NCBI RefSeq assembly: GCF_001672975.1
Contig: NZ_LZKU01000159.1
Coordinates: forward strand, 1-58,379
Length of the DNA stretch: 58,379 nt
From: Mycobacterium sp. 1465703.0
Lineage (GTDB): Bacteria > Actinomycetota > Actinomycetes > Mycobacteriales > Mycobacteriaceae
Direction of reading: 5' to 3'
Made by a program: the position numbers and the translations under genes. This document shows, piece after piece, positions 21,549 through 30,990 of the stretch (position 1 is its first letter; every line of letters starts with the position of its first letter). The notes below the pieces were generated by a model, which searched no databases, was not told the DNA's origin, and saw nothing but the letters and a program-made list of their open reading frames with translations.

Positions 21549-22229
21549 TCAACCGCCCAGCGTCGCGGCAATCCGGTCGGCGACCCGTTGGGCTACCGCC
21601 CGGCCGGGTCCGTTCTTCGAGGGTTCATAGCGGTCCGCGACGGCGTCGTAGTCGGCGCCGGCAATCGACCCGTGATCGGCCTCGAGTTCGACCACCTGCA
21701 CCGGCCAGCCGATCCGTTGCAGGCACGCGGCAAAGTCTCTACTGGCGGCAACCGGCACGACGTCGTCGGCGAGGCCGTGCAGCAACGTGAAGGGCGAACC
21801 GATCTCGGCGGCGGTGAGCCCGTCGGTCAGCGGTGTACCGAAGATCGGATCGGGGACCATGAAAGCTCCAGCCAGGCACACCGTGTGCGCGGGAGTCAAG
21901 CCGAGTTGCGCCGCATGAAGCGTCACGGCCGCCGCGGCGGTGCCGCCCATCGACCACCCGACGAGCAGGATGCGCTCGGCGTCGGTGGCGAGGTTGCAGG
22001 CGAACTCCAGCGATCGCAATAAATCCGCGCGGCCGCCGTCTTCGGCGTGGGAGTTCCAGTCGGGTGCCACCACCACCGCGGCGCGGCCGGACAGCATGCC
22101 GGCCAGTGGGCCGACGGCGGCGCGGGCATCGGTCTGCGCGCCGTGCCACAGCAAGATGGTGGACGGTGCCGGCTCGCCGAAGACATCAGCCCGGCGCCCC
22201 GGGGCATACTCCACCGTCCTCACAGGCAC
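21549..22229 (-). CDS. Small alpha/beta hydrolase (226 aa)
   Basis: A single-domain alpha/beta hydrolase with nucleophile Ser93 (GWSMGG), an oxyanion loop near LLWHGAQ, a late acid in LLHGLADDVVP and a C-terminal His in EADHGS. It resembles dienelactone hydrolase or carboxylesterase-like proteins. No signal peptide was seen. It is encoded just upstream of cobN on the same strand (about 50 bp apart), so it may be cotranscribed. GTG at 22229, or 6 bases later at 22223. M. tuberculosis has the MazEF7 module between cobN and cobG, not this gene. Confidence 0.72.
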   Translation of the reverse strand: MPVRTVEYAPGRRADVFGEPAPSTILLWHGAQTDARAAVGPLAGMLSGRAAVVVAPDWNSHAEDGGRADLLRSLEFACNLATDAERILLVGWSMGGTAAAAVTLHAAQLGLTPAHTVCLAGAFMVPDPIFGTPLTDGLTAAEIGSPFTLLHGLADDVVPVAASRDFAACLQRIGWPVQVVELEADHGSIAGADYDAVADRYEPSKNGPGRAVAQRVADRIAATLGG

Positions 22230-22333
22230 CAGGATGCCCGCGCCGAGGCGACTTCAACCCTCGCGGATTCAGGCGACGCCCTCGCCCGTCGTCGGCAGGA
22301 ATCAAAAAGGCTTTGCCGCCATGACTCCTCGGA

Positions 22334-23350
22334 TCAGCCGGCCAAGCCTTGTCGCAGGGCTTCATTGAATCGACGGTCGACCCAGTTGGCAAACCTGGGT
22401 GACGATGCAAGCTGGCCGGCCGCCGCGAACAGGTCGGCCAGCTTCTGCTCCGATGCGACCACGTCATCACCGAGTTCGGTCGGCAGTCGCAAACTGCGAG
22501 TCGCGGCAACCGCCGCCACTTGCGGGTCCAATCCGACTGCAGCGGAATAGCTTTGCGCCCATTCCTGCGGGTGAGCCCTGGCCCACTGCACGGCCTTCTC
22601 GAAACGTATCAACAGATCTGACAGCGCGGTGTTGCGTTTCGGGTCGTCCAGCGCCTGGTCGGATGCGACACCGACCCAGTCGCCGTTGGTGACGCCCTGC
22701 GCCTCGGCGATGCTGCGCACCGGGATCTGCTGCTCGGCCTGGGCGGTGTAGGGATCCCAAATGGCCCACGCGTCGGCCTGGTGCTGACTGAACGCCGACA
22801 GCGCATCGGCGGGTTGCAAGAACACGAATTTCACCTCGGCGGGTTTGAGTCCGGCCTTGTCCAGCTGGGCCAGCAGGTTGGCGTGCGATGAGCTGCCTTT
22901 GGCGACGGCGATCGCCTTGCCGCGCAAGTCGGATACCGACCTGATCGGCGAATCAGCGTGCACCAGAACGCGATTGCCCTTCCCGCCGCCGCCATACGCG
23001 GAGACCGCCTTGATCTTCGCATTGCTGGCGGCCCCGAAGATGGGCGGCGTGTTACCGGTGATCGCAAAGTCGATCTTCCCCGCGGTCGCAGCCTCGACTT
23101 GCGGCGGCCCGGAGGTAAATGTCGAAAACGCGACCCGGTAGGGCAAGTCGTCCAACTGCCCCGCGGCGCGCAACAGCGCTTCGGTGCCACCCTTTTGATC
23201 GCCTACCTGCAGGGTGAGACCCGACAATTCCGATAACGGCACCGCAGCCGGTGGTGGCTTGGGCCCCAAACTGGCAGTGCGAGAGACACATCCGGTCAGC
23301 AACAGTCCGGCCGCCGCGGTGAGCGCGACGAGAGAACGCCACTTGGTCAA
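22334..23350 (-). CDS. ABC transporter substrate-binding lipoprotein (SsuA/TauA-like)
   Basis: A 338-residue extracytoplasmic lipoprotein with a signal peptide and lipobox LLTGC (Cys21). The mature part is a type II periplasmic-binding fold of the aliphatic sulfonate/nitrate/taurine group. Family markers include KGGTEALLRAAG, FTSGPPQVEAATAGKIDFA, TGNTPPIFGAA and QADAWAIWDPYTA. It starts at a TTG that overlaps the ATPase stop (TTGA), indicating translational coupling. Ligand not predictable beyond the sulfonate/nitrate-like class. Confidence 0.86.
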   Translation of the reverse strand: MTKWRSLVALTAAAGLLLTGCVSRTASLGPKPPPAAVPLSELSGLTLQVGDQKGGTEALLRAAGQLDDLPYRVAFSTFTSGPPQVEAATAGKIDFAITGNTPPIFGAASNAKIKAVSAYGGGGKGNRVLVHADSPIRSVSDLRGKAIAVAKGSSSHANLLAQLDKAGLKPAEVKFVFLQPADALSAFSQHQADAWAIWDPYTAQAEQQIPVRSIAEAQGVTNGDWVGVASDQALDDPKRNTALSDLLIRFEKAVQWARAHPQEWAQSYSAAVGLDPQVAAVAATRSLRLPTELGDDVVASEQKLADLFAAAGQLASSPRFANWVDRRFNEALRQGLAG

Positions 23351-24102
23351 AGCCGTACACCAAGACGATCCAGCAGCTCCGCGCGATGCTGCTCGGTGTG
23401 GGCGCCGGGATCACCAGGGGCGCGGCGGGGCTCGTCGATGGCAAGCGTATGGATGATGCGTCCTTCCTCGAGTACCAACACACGATCGGCCAGCGCTATC
23501 GCTTCGTCGACGTCATGGGTGATCAGCAGCACCCCAAACCCATGCTGGCGCCACAGATCCAGCAGCAGGGTATGCATCGTCAGCCGAGTCAGCGCGTCCA
23601 ACGCACCGAACGGTTCGTCGAGCAGCAGCAGCTGCGGCTCGGCCACCAGCGCGCGGGCCAGCGAAACACGTTGCGCCTGACCGCCGGACAGGGTCAGCGG
23701 CCAAGAGTCGGCGTGGTCGGCCAGCCCGACGTCGGCCAGTGCGCGCTCAGCACGTTCCCGGACTTGTGCGCGCGGAAGGCGACTGCGGGTGAGACCGTAG
23801 CCCACATTGGTGCGCACGTCGCGCCACGGAAAAAGGCGCGGCTCCTGGAATGCCAGCGCCGGTGCGCCGGCGACCACGCATTGTCCGCTGTGGTCGCGGG
23901 ATAGGCCGGCCAGCACCCGCAGCACCGTGGACTTGCCCGAACCACTGCGTCCGACCAGCGCGACGATCTCTCCGCTTTGCACCCGCACCGAGACGTCGGT
24001 GAGCACCTGGCGGTTCCCGTACCACTTGTCCACGTGGCGCAGTTCGGCGGCAACCTCGGCCCGCCCGCGGGTAACGCCGGACGATTCCGCGATGAGAGTC
24101 AA
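23347..24102 (-). CDS. ABC transporter ATP-binding protein (SsuB-like)
   Basis: A 251-residue nucleotide-binding subunit. Walker A is GRSGSGKST, the Q-loop is in FQEPRLFPWRDV, the signature is LSGGQAQRVSLARAL, Walker B is LLLLDEPFGALD, and the switch His is in ITHDVDEA. The FPWR feature after the Q-loop is typical of sulfonate/nitrate/taurine importers. It lies between the permease (12 bp upstream) and the binding protein (overlapping). Confidence 0.92.
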   Translation of the reverse strand: MTLIAESSGVTRGRAEVAAELRHVDKWYGNRQVLTDVSVRVQSGEIVALVGRSGSGKSTVLRVLAGLSRDHSGQCVVAGAPALAFQEPRLFPWRDVRTNVGYGLTRSRLPRAQVRERAERALADVGLADHADSWPLTLSGGQAQRVSLARALVAEPQLLLLDEPFGALDALTRLTMHTLLLDLWRQHGFGVLLITHDVDEAIALADRVLVLEEGRIIHTLAIDEPRRAPGDPGAHTEQHRAELLDRLGVRL

Positions 24103-24113
24103 GCCTGGACCTT

Positions 24114-24941
24114 TCAGTGTCGGTAGCGCAGCGTTCGGCGCTCGATCAGCCGGACGATCGCGTCGGTGATGATGCCCAGCAGCGCATAAATGGTCAGCCC
24201 GAAGATGATGATGTCGATGCGCAGGAAATCACGGGCGTTGTTGATCAGGAAGCCAATTCCCTTGTCGGCATTGATCTGCTCGGCCACGATCAGTGTCAGC
24301 CACGCGATCGCCAGCGACTGCCGGAAACCGACGAGCACCTGCGGCGCCGTGCTGGGGACAATGATCCGGGTGAACCGCTGGGCGAATGAAAAACCCAGCA
24401 CCTGAGCGGTTTCCAGCATCTCGGGATCGACCTGGCGGATCGCCGAAAAGGTGTTCAGGTAGAGCGGAAAGACCACCCCCAAAGCGACGAGCAACACCTT
24501 GGGCAGCTCGCCGATCCCGAACCAGAGGATGAACAGCGGGATCAGCCCCAGGTGCGGCAACGCCCGAATCATCTGCATGGGTGGGTCCACGGTGGATTCG
24601 ACCCAGCATGACAGTCCGACCGCCGCGCCCGCCACGATCCCGATGACCCCACCCAGGACCAACCCCTCGACGACGCGGACGGTGGAAATGTGCAGGGCGG
24701 CAGCGAGCTGACCGTTACGGGTCAACTCGACGCCGGCCTCGACGATCAACGAGGGCGCGGGCAGCACGTCGGCGGGGATCACTCCGATCGCGCTGCCCAA
24801 CTGCCACAGCGCCAACAGCGCCAGCGGCGACACCACGCGCACGATTTCCCATTTGCGCCGCGCCCACAACCCACTCGCCGCGCCGGCTTGTGCGCTGTCC
24901 GGATTGCTCGATGCAGCGTCGACCGCAGTGGCAATGCTCAC
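24114..24941 (-). CDS. ABC transporter permease (SsuC-like)
   Basis: About 275 residues with six predicted membrane helices and the EAA loop (LETAQVLGFSFAQRFTRIIVPSTAP) that contacts the ATPase. Typical family stretches are ALPHLGLIPLFILWFGIGE and ILVGFRQSLAIAW-like residues. GTG at 24941 is preferred over an in-frame ATG near 25019 that would add a hydrophilic leader. It is the first gene of a three-gene operon (permease, ATPase, binding protein), divergent from cobG across about 105 bp that must hold both promoters. Confidence 0.88.
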   Translation of the reverse strand: MSIATAVDAASSNPDSAQAGAASGLWARRKWEIVRVVSPLALLALWQLGSAIGVIPADVLPAPSLIVEAGVELTRNGQLAAALHISTVRVVEGLVLGGVIGIVAGAAVGLSCWVESTVDPPMQMIRALPHLGLIPLFILWFGIGELPKVLLVALGVVFPLYLNTFSAIRQVDPEMLETAQVLGFSFAQRFTRIIVPSTAPQVLVGFRQSLAIAWLTLIVAEQINADKGIGFLINNARDFLRIDIIIFGLTIYALLGIITDAIVRLIERRTLRYRH

Positions 24942-25046
24942 TGTGCCGACGCTAAGGCGCGGCGATGGGCTTGGGTAAGGGTTTAGGTCTGGCTGAAGGC
25001 AATCACTCCCGGTCGCCATCTTCAGCGGGGGCCGTACCGTGGACAG

Positions 25047-26141
25047 GTGGCCAGGACACGCGAGAGCGACGCTTGCCCGGGTGCGCTGCAGGTGCACCAG
25101 GCGGCCGATGGCGCTCTGGCGCGGGTCCGGCTACCCGGCGGCATGATCACGGCCGCCCAGCTGGGTGCGTTGGCCGCGATCAGTAGCCGCTCAGGTTCGG
25201 GAACGCTCGAGTTGACCGCTCGGGGCAACGTGCAGTTGCGCGGGCTGACCGAGCTGACCGCGGTTGCTGGAGCGCTGGCGGCGGTGAACCTGTTGCCGTC
25301 GGCGACGCATGAGCGGGTCCGCAACATCGTGGCATCACCGCTGTCTGGGCGGTCCGGCGGCAACCTCGACGTGCGACCCTGGGTCGGCGAGCTCGACGCC
25401 GCGATCTGTGCCGAGCCCAGACTTGCGGAGTTGGGCGGTCGGTTCTGGTTCAGCTTGGACGACGGGCGCGCCGACGTGTCCGGGCTGCGCGCCGACGTCG
25501 GGGTGCACGCGTTCCCCGACGGCTGCGCGCTGTTGCTGGCCGGGCGCGACACCGGTGTTCGGCTGGCGGCCGGCGAGGTGGTCGAGACGCTGGTCCGCCT
25601 CGGCATGCGGTTCGTCGAGGTCCGCGGAACAGCTTGGCGCGTGCAGGAATTGGACGATGTTCGGCAGCTGCTACCCGAGGCAGAACCGGGCACCACCTCC
25701 TTCCCGGTCGTCACCAAGGCTCCGGTGGGATGGATCAACCAGGATGACGGCCGGGTGACGCTGGGGGCCGGGGTGCCGCTCGGCGTGCTGCCGGCCCGCG
25801 TTGCGGAGTATTTGGCCGCGATCGAGGCGCCGTTGGTGATCACGCCGTGGCGATCGGTGCTGGTGTGCGATCTCAGTGAAGCCGTCGCCGACACGGCGCT
25901 GCGGGTGCTGGCGCCGTTGGGCCTGGTGTTTGACGAGAACTCACCCTGGCTGACGGTCAGCGCCTGCACCGGCAGCCCCGGCTGTGCGCGTTCGGCCGCC
26001 GACGTACGGGCCGACGCAGCGCAGTCACTGGAACCGGCCTCGACGGGGCATCGCCATTTCGTCGGCTGCGAACGGGCCTGCGGCAGTCCGCTCGCCGGTG
26101 AGGTGCTGGTGGCCACCGCGGACGGATACCGGCGGCTGTAG
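25047..26141 (+). CDS. cobG: Precorrin-3B synthase CobG
   Basis: A 364-residue monooxygenase of the nitrite/sulfite-reductase-like ferredoxin family. It converts precorrin-3A to precorrin-3B before ring contraction in aerobic cobalamin synthesis. The first half repeat contains LELTARGNVQLRGL. The C-terminal [4Fe-4S] ligands are seen in SACTGSPGCARS and FVGCERACGSP. GTG at 25047 is the only sensible start. It heads the cobG-cobH-cobIJ operon, with 45 bp to cobH. Confidence 0.95.
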   Translation: MARTRESDACPGALQVHQAADGALARVRLPGGMITAAQLGALAAISSRSGSGTLELTARGNVQLRGLTELTAVAGALAAVNLLPSATHERVRNIVASPLSGRSGGNLDVRPWVGELDAAICAEPRLAELGGRFWFSLDDGRADVSGLRADVGVHAFPDGCALLLAGRDTGVRLAAGEVVETLVRLGMRFVEVRGTAWRVQELDDVRQLLPEAEPGTTSFPVVTKAPVGWINQDDGRVTLGAGVPLGVLPARVAEYLAAIEAPLVITPWRSVLVCDLSEAVADTALRVLAPLGLVFDENSPWLTVSACTGSPGCARSAADVRADAAQSLEPASTGHRHFVGCERACGSPLAGEVLVATADGYRRL

Positions 26142-26186
26142 CCGGGTGCGGCGGGTCGCCGCGTGGGTGCGCCTTAAAGTGGGCGG

Positions 26187-26813
26187 GTGCTCGACTACAT
26201 CCGCGACGCGGCGGAGATCTATCGCCAGTCGTTCGCGACCATCCGCGCCGAAGCCGACCTCGCGCGATTCCCCGCCGACGTGGCACAGGTCGTGGTCCGG
26301 TTGATCCACACCTGCGGGCAGGTCGACGTCGCCGAGCACGTCGCGTTCACTGACGATGTGGTGGCACGGGTCGGCGCCGCGCTGCGAAGCGGCGCTCCCG
26401 TGCTATGTGATTCGTCGATGGTGGCCGCCGGGATCACCGCCGCGCGGCTGCCCGCCGACAACCAGGTGGTGTCGCTGGTGGCTGACCCGCGGGCGGCGGA
26501 ACTGGCCGCACGCCGGAACACCACTCGCTCGGCGGCCGGCGTGGAGCTGTGGGCGGACCGGCTGCCCGGCGCGGTGCTGGCGATCGGCAACGCGCCGACC
26601 GCTCTGTTCCGGCTGCTCGAGCTGATTGACGACGGGGTTGCCCCGCCGGCCGGGGTGTTGGGCGGCCCGGTGGGATTCGTCGGCTCGGCACAGTCCAAGC
26701 AGGAGCTGATCGATAACCCGCGCGGGACGTCGTATCTGGTGGTGCGGGGCCGCCGCGGCGGCAGCGCCATGGCCGCCGCGGCCGTCAACGCGATCGCGAG
26801 CGATCGGGAATGA
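26187..26813 (+). CDS. cobH: Precorrin-8X methylmutase CobH
   Basis: A 208-residue enzyme that moves the C-11 methyl to C-12, giving hydrogenobyrinate. The catalytic His41 lies in VRLIHTCGQ. Conserved [15 protein letters not shown] and the substrate-binding end [14 protein letters not shown] with NPRGTSY are present. GTG start at 26187. The stop overlaps the cobIJ start as ATGA. Confidence 0.96.
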   Translation: MLDYIRDAAEIYRQSFATIRAEADLARFPADVAQVVVRLIHTCGQVDVAEHVAFTDDVVARVGAALRSGAPVLCDSSMVAAGITAARLPADNQVVSLVADPRAAELAARRNTTRSAAGVELWADRLPGAVLAIGNAPTALFRLLELIDDGVAPPAGVLGGPVGFVGSAQSKQELIDNPRGTSYLVVRGRRGGSAMAAAAVNAIASDRE

Positions 26814-28288
26814 CCGTGCGGGGGACGCTTTGGGGTGTCGGGTTGGGACCCGGTGACCCGGAATTGGTGACCATCAAAGCCGCCCGGGTGATCGGCGAGG
26901 CCGACGTGGTGGCCTATCACAGCGCTCGGCACGGCCGCAGCATCGCCCGCGGTATTGCCGAACCGTATCTGCGGCCGGGCCAGATCGAAGAGCACCTGGT
27001 TTACCCGGTCACCACCGAGACCACCGACCATCCGGGCGGATATGCCGGCGCGATCGAGGACTTCTATGTAGAGGCCACCCAGCGGATCGCCACTCACCTC
27101 GACGCCGGCCGCAATGTGGCCCTGCTGGCCGAGGGTGACCCGCTGTTCTACAGCTCCTACATGCATCTGCACACCCGGCTGACGCAGCGGTTCGACGCCA
27201 TCATCGTGCCGGGTGTGACGTCGGTGAGTGCCGCCTCCGCGGCCATCGCGACTCCGCTGGTGGCCGGCGACGAGGTGCTGTCGGTGTTACCGGGCACCCT
27301 GCCGGTCGCCGAGCTGACCCGGCGGCTCTCCGACGCCGACGCCGCCGTCGTGCTCAAACTGGGGCGCTCCTATCATGCTGTGCGAGAAGCACTTTCGGAG
27401 TCAGGGCAACTTGACGGCGCATTTTACGTGGAACGGGCCAGCACCTCCGCGCAACGCATACTGCCGGCCGCCGACGTCGACGAGGCCAACGTTCCGTACT
27501 TCTCGCTGGCGATCTTGCCGGGCGGGCAGCGTGGGCCGCGCACGCCCACCATGGGCAGCGTCGCGGTGGTGGGTCTGGGCCCCGGCGACATGGACTGGAT
27601 GACGCCGCAGACCCGCCGGGAGCTGGCCGCGGCGACCGACCTGATCGGCTACGACGGCTACCTGAACCGGGTCCCGGTGCGTGACGGCCAGCGGCGTCAC
27701 CCCAGCGACAACCGCGACGAGCCCGAGCGGGCCCGGCTGGCCTGCGCGCTGGCCGAGCAGGGCCGCGCGGTGGCGGTGGTGTCGTCCGGTGACCCGGGTG
27801 TGTTCGCGATGGCGACCGCGGTGCTGGAAGAGGCCAAAGAATGGCCGGGTGTACAGGTTCGGGTGATCCCGGGGATGACCGCCGCCCAAGCGGTGGCCAG
27901 CCGGGTCGGCGCCCCACTGGGCCACGACTATGCGGTGATTTCGCTGTCCGACCGCCTCAAGCCATGGGAGGTGATCTGCGCGCGCCTCGACGCCGCCGCT
28001 GCCGCCGATCTGGTGCTGGCGATCTACAACCCGGCTTCCAAAACGCGGACCTGGCAGGTCGGTGCGATGCGCGACATATTGCTGGCCCACCGCGAACCCG
28101 GCACACCGGTGGTGATCGGTCGTAACGTGTCCGGCCCCGACGAAGACGTCCGCGTGGTCCGGCTGGCCGATCTCAATCCCGCCGAAATCGACATGCGGTG
28201 CCTGCTGATCGTCGGGTCGTCGCAAACCCAGTGGTACTCAGACGATTCCACTGATCGGGTTTTCACACCCCGGCGCTACCAGGCATGA
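26810..28288 (+). CDS. cobI: Bifunctional precorrin-2 C20- / precorrin-3B C17-methyltransferase CobIJ
   Basis: A 492-residue fusion of two SAM-dependent tetrapyrrole methyltransferases. The CobI half spans about residues 1-243 ([28 protein letters not shown]). The CobJ half runs from about 246 to the end ([51 protein letters not shown]). The same fusion exists in M. tuberculosis Rv2066 (about 508 aa). It catalyses C-20 methylation and the C-17 methylation with ring contraction. ATG 26810 overlaps the cobH stop. Confidence 0.95.
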   Translation: MTVRGTLWGVGLGPGDPELVTIKAARVIGEADVVAYHSARHGRSIARGIAEPYLRPGQIEEHLVYPVTTETTDHPGGYAGAIEDFYVEATQRIATHLDAGRNVALLAEGDPLFYSSYMHLHTRLTQRFDAIIVPGVTSVSAASAAIATPLVAGDEVLSVLPGTLPVAELTRRLSDADAAVVLKLGRSYHAVREALSESGQLDGAFYVERASTSAQRILPAADVDEANVPYFSLAILPGGQRGPRTPTMGSVAVVGLGPGDMDWMTPQTRRELAAATDLIGYDGYLNRVPVRDGQRRHPSDNRDEPERARLACALAEQGRAVAVVSSGDPGVFAMATAVLEEAKEWPGVQVRVIPGMTAAQAVASRVGAPLGHDYAVISLSDRLKPWEVICARLDAAAAADLVLAIYNPASKTRTWQVGAMRDILLAHREPGTPVVIGRNVSGPDEDVRVVRLADLNPAEIDMRCLLIVGSSQTQWYSDDSTDRVFTPRRYQA

Positions 28289-28345
28289 AACGCGCTTAGT
28301 GCCGAACGCAAGCACGCCGGGCGCAGCGGGTCACCACCATTGGAC

Positions 28346-30007
28346 CTAGTCGCGGTCCCAGGTGCTCGGCATCATCGGCACCGTGGGACCGTCGCTCAGC
28401 CCGTCACGGGTCAGCGTCGCCAACCCGGTGGCTTGGGCCGCATCCGATTTGGCTGCGGCACCGGCGAATCCGAGCGGCCCGGCACTGTCTTCGGAAGGGC
28501 GGGCGGCGTGCGGATCCTCAGCGTTACCAACCAGATCGACGCCGTCGTCCAAGTCCATGAATTCGTAGCGGTACGCGCGCTCGGTGGCGGTGCCACCGCG
28601 GCGCCGACGGGCCCGGGCCTTCTTCTTGGCCGCGGCGGCCGCGGCGGCGGAGGCGGACGCGTCGACATCGTCAGACGATGGTTCCATCGACTTACGACGT
28701 GACCGACTGCTCGCGCTGCCGCGCGCCGACAGTCCCGATATCCCCACCGCGTAAAGCGCATTGGACACGTTCGCGCCGATGCCGTCGGTCGCCGTGGGGC
28801 CGAAGCCGACGCCGGGCCCGCCACCGACCGGTCCGCCGCCGGTCGACCCGGCGACTGTCGACGCGGGGGCCGTGGACGGTGTCGGTACGTGGCTCACACT
28901 GGCGGGCGCGCTGGCGATCGTCGGCGCCGCAGCGGCCACCGGTGCCGGTGCCGGTACCGGTGCGACGGCCGGCAACGGCGCCGGTGTCGAAAGCGGGACC
29001 GCGACGCTGATCGCGGTGACCGCGGCCGCCGCCCCACCCGCCGCGGCCGCCCCGATAGCGGCAACGACAACCGGTGCGAGCACCACCGCCATCTGGATCG
29101 CGAGCTGAATGAACGGCCAGAAGATCATCAGGGTGTGGAAGATGGCCCAGCCCAGCGCGCTGGACAGGGCCGGCGAGAATCCCAACTGCCCGAAGAAGGA
29201 GGCGAGGCTGTTGACCCACGGCACCGGGTTGAACGGCCATCCGCCGGGGTTGAGCTCTTCGGATACCGGCCAGGCGAAATTCTGGGTGTACTGCTTCAGC
29301 CACGCCGTGAGCTGATCCATCCACGACGGATAGGTCTGCGTGGCCGTGCTGGCCTGCTGCTGAGCGCTCGAAGTGTCCGCCTGGTGGAGGTTCGAGCCCG
29401 AAGTGACGGCCGGAGCCACGGCGGCCGACTGGACCGCCGCGACGCCTGCCGTCCCCGCCTCGGCGCCCGGCACGACGATTGTCGGCGCGGGCGTGGTCAC
29501 CGGCACCGCAGCCAGGGCGGATTCGCTGACGGCCTGGTAGGTGGTCATGGTCGTGGCGGCCTGCACCCACATGCGCGCGTAGTCGGCTTCGTTGACGGCG
29601 ATGGGAATGGTGTTGATCCCGAAGAAGTTTGTGGCGACCAATGCCCCGTGAATGGCGTGGTTCGCCGCCAGTTCGCCCAAAGTCGGCATGGCGGCCAGGG
29701 CGGTGGTGTAGGCGGTGGCCGCTGTCTCGTGCAGGGTCGCCGCGGCGGTGCTCTTGGCCGCGCTCTCCAGCAGCCACGCTTGATATGGGGCGTGCGCAGC
29801 CACGTACTGGGCGGCGCTGGGACCCTCCCACGCTCCTGCCTGGGTGGCACTCAATAGTCCGTCGAGCTCGGCTGCCGCGGTCGCGTAATCGGTGCTCAGG
29901 GACGACCATGCCGTGGCGGCGGCCACCAGTGGCGCCGGGCCGGGGCCGCTACTCAGCAGCGTCGAGTGCACTTCGGGCGGAAACGCCATCCAGATCGGGG
30001 CGGTCAT
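28346..30007 (-). CDS. PPE family protein, PPE-PPW subfamily
   Basis: A 553-residue PPE protein starting [15 protein letters not shown] with Pro-Pro-Glu at residues 10-12. The 180-residue helical PPE domain includes [15 protein letters not shown] and [21 protein letters not shown] hydrophobic, Ala-rich central region ([20 protein letters not shown]) and a Pro/Ala linker follow, then the C-terminal GFAG and PMMPSTW motifs that mark the PPW class. Likely secreted by a type VII system as a partner of a PE protein, but no PE gene is adjacent. It occupies the interval where M. tuberculosis carries Rv2067c and blaC. ATG at 30007; an open frame upstream to 30118 looks non-coding. Confidence 0.9.
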   Translation of the reverse strand: MTAPIWMAFPPEVHSTLLSSGPGPAPLVAAATAWSSLSTDYATAAAELDGLLSATQAGAWEGPSAAQYVAAHAPYQAWLLESAAKSTAAATLHETAATAYTTALAAMPTLGELAANHAIHGALVATNFFGINTIPIAVNEADYARMWVQAATTMTTYQAVSESALAAVPVTTPAPTIVVPGAEAGTAGVAAVQSAAVAPAVTSGSNLHQADTSSAQQQASTATQTYPSWMDQLTAWLKQYTQNFAWPVSEELNPGGWPFNPVPWVNSLASFFGQLGFSPALSSALGWAIFHTLMIFWPFIQLAIQMAVVLAPVVVAAIGAAAAGGAAAAVTAISVAVPLSTPAPLPAVAPVPAPAPVAAAAPTIASAPASVSHVPTPSTAPASTVAGSTGGGPVGGGPGVGFGPTATDGIGANVSNALYAVGISGLSARGSASSRSRRKSMEPSSDDVDASASAAAAAAAKKKARARRRRGGTATERAYRYEFMDLDDGVDLVGNAEDPHAARPSEDSAGPLGFAGAAAKSDAAQATGLATLTRDGLSDGPTVPMMPSTWDRD

Positions 30008-30183
30008 CGTCGGGGGCCTTCGGGCACGAACACGAATACCTCTTCGGTGCATCTCGTGGGTGGGCTGGCGATGCTTACCACCAGAGGTCGGTTGCTGGCG
30101 TCGGTTAGTTCCATGCAATTTCGTTGCGGCGGGAAATTTCGCGAGTCTTTGCGCGCAGCCGGGCCATGCGCAACGATGCAGGG

Positions 30184-30990
30184 ATGCGGTGTGAGATTGC
30201 GCGCGAAGCGCTGTCGGCTCGATTGGACGGCGAGCGCCCCCAGGTGCTCGCGCAGCAGGTCGATGCCCATCTCGAATCCTGCCGCAGCTGCCGCTCCTGG
30301 CTGATCGGGGCGGCGGTGCAGACCCGCCGGCTGGCCTCGGTGACGCCCGGCGAGGGCCCCGACCTGGTCGAAAAGATCATGGCCAGCATCGGCGAGCAGC
30401 CCACCGGGCACCAGGCCCGGATGCGCTGGTTGCGCTCGCGCTATCGCCGGTGGGGTTTGATCGCCGTCGGCCTTTTCCAGGTGGCGATTGCGGCCGCCCA
30501 GATCAGCGGCATCGATTTCGGCATGGTGTCGGCTCACATGCACGGCGCGATGTCCGGCGAGCACCTGATGCACGAGTCCACGGCATGGTTGCTCGCGTTG
30601 GGCCTGGCGATGGTCGCCGCCGGAGTCTGGCCCGCCTCCGCATCGGGGGTGGCGGCTATCACCGGTGTCTATTCCATTGCGCTGCTGGGTTATGTGATCG
30701 TCGACGCCTTCGACGGCGAGGTCACCGCCACCCGCATCGCCAGCCACATGCCGTTGTTGTTGGGCCTTGCGTTCGCGTTGCTGGTGGCGCGCGAACGCGT
30801 GGGCACGCACCGACGGCGCGGCTCCGATGCCTCGGACGACGCCCACTTCCCCGCGTGGGCGGCGGACTCACCCAGTGGTCGGCGACGCGGGCATCTGCGG
30901 CCCATCAATCATGCACTTCTCGACCCAATTGCATCGTCTACGACGACCCGTCGTAGGATCGGAAAACCCGCGCAACAAAGGTGGTTGGGC
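30184..30990 (+). CDS. ZAS-type anti-sigma-like membrane protein, in frame with sigC (no stop)
   Basis: Residues 1-60 carry a zinc-associated anti-sigma signature: Cys3, then His29-x3-Cys33-x2-Cys36 (zf-HC2 fold). Four membrane segments follow (about 90-107, 133-150, 156-173, 188-202). The first outside loop is His/Met-rich ([13 protein letters not shown], 118-130). A polar tail ends near residue 240. No stop codon separates this frame from sigC. From about 30901 the codons become atypical (16 of 30 third positions G/C versus 15 of 20 in the 60 bases before), so the native protein probably ended there and lost its stop. The coordinate given ends before the sigC ATG; the literal frame runs to 31545. 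ATG 30184, or 30166. By context it should control SigC. Confidence 0.72.
30929..30959 (+). promoter_or_regulatory. sigC promoter with palindromic operator (BlaI-like)
   Basis: CTACGACG (30938-30945) and CGTCGTAG (30949-30956) are a perfect 8-bp inverted repeat with a 3-base spacer. TTGCAT (30929-30934) and TAGGAT (30954-30959) form a plausible SigA-type promoter with a 19-bp spacer, so the operator lies across the -35/-10 interval as expected for a repressor site. In M. tuberculosis the winged-helix repressor BlaI (Rv1846c) is known to bind the blaC-sigC intergenic region, so BlaI is the best candidate here. That assignment is inference. Confidence 0.6.

Noticed and set aside
22230..22333. 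Intergenic stretch considered as a MazEF7 remnant
   Set aside because: The 104 bp shows no MazE- or MazF-like sequence in any frame.
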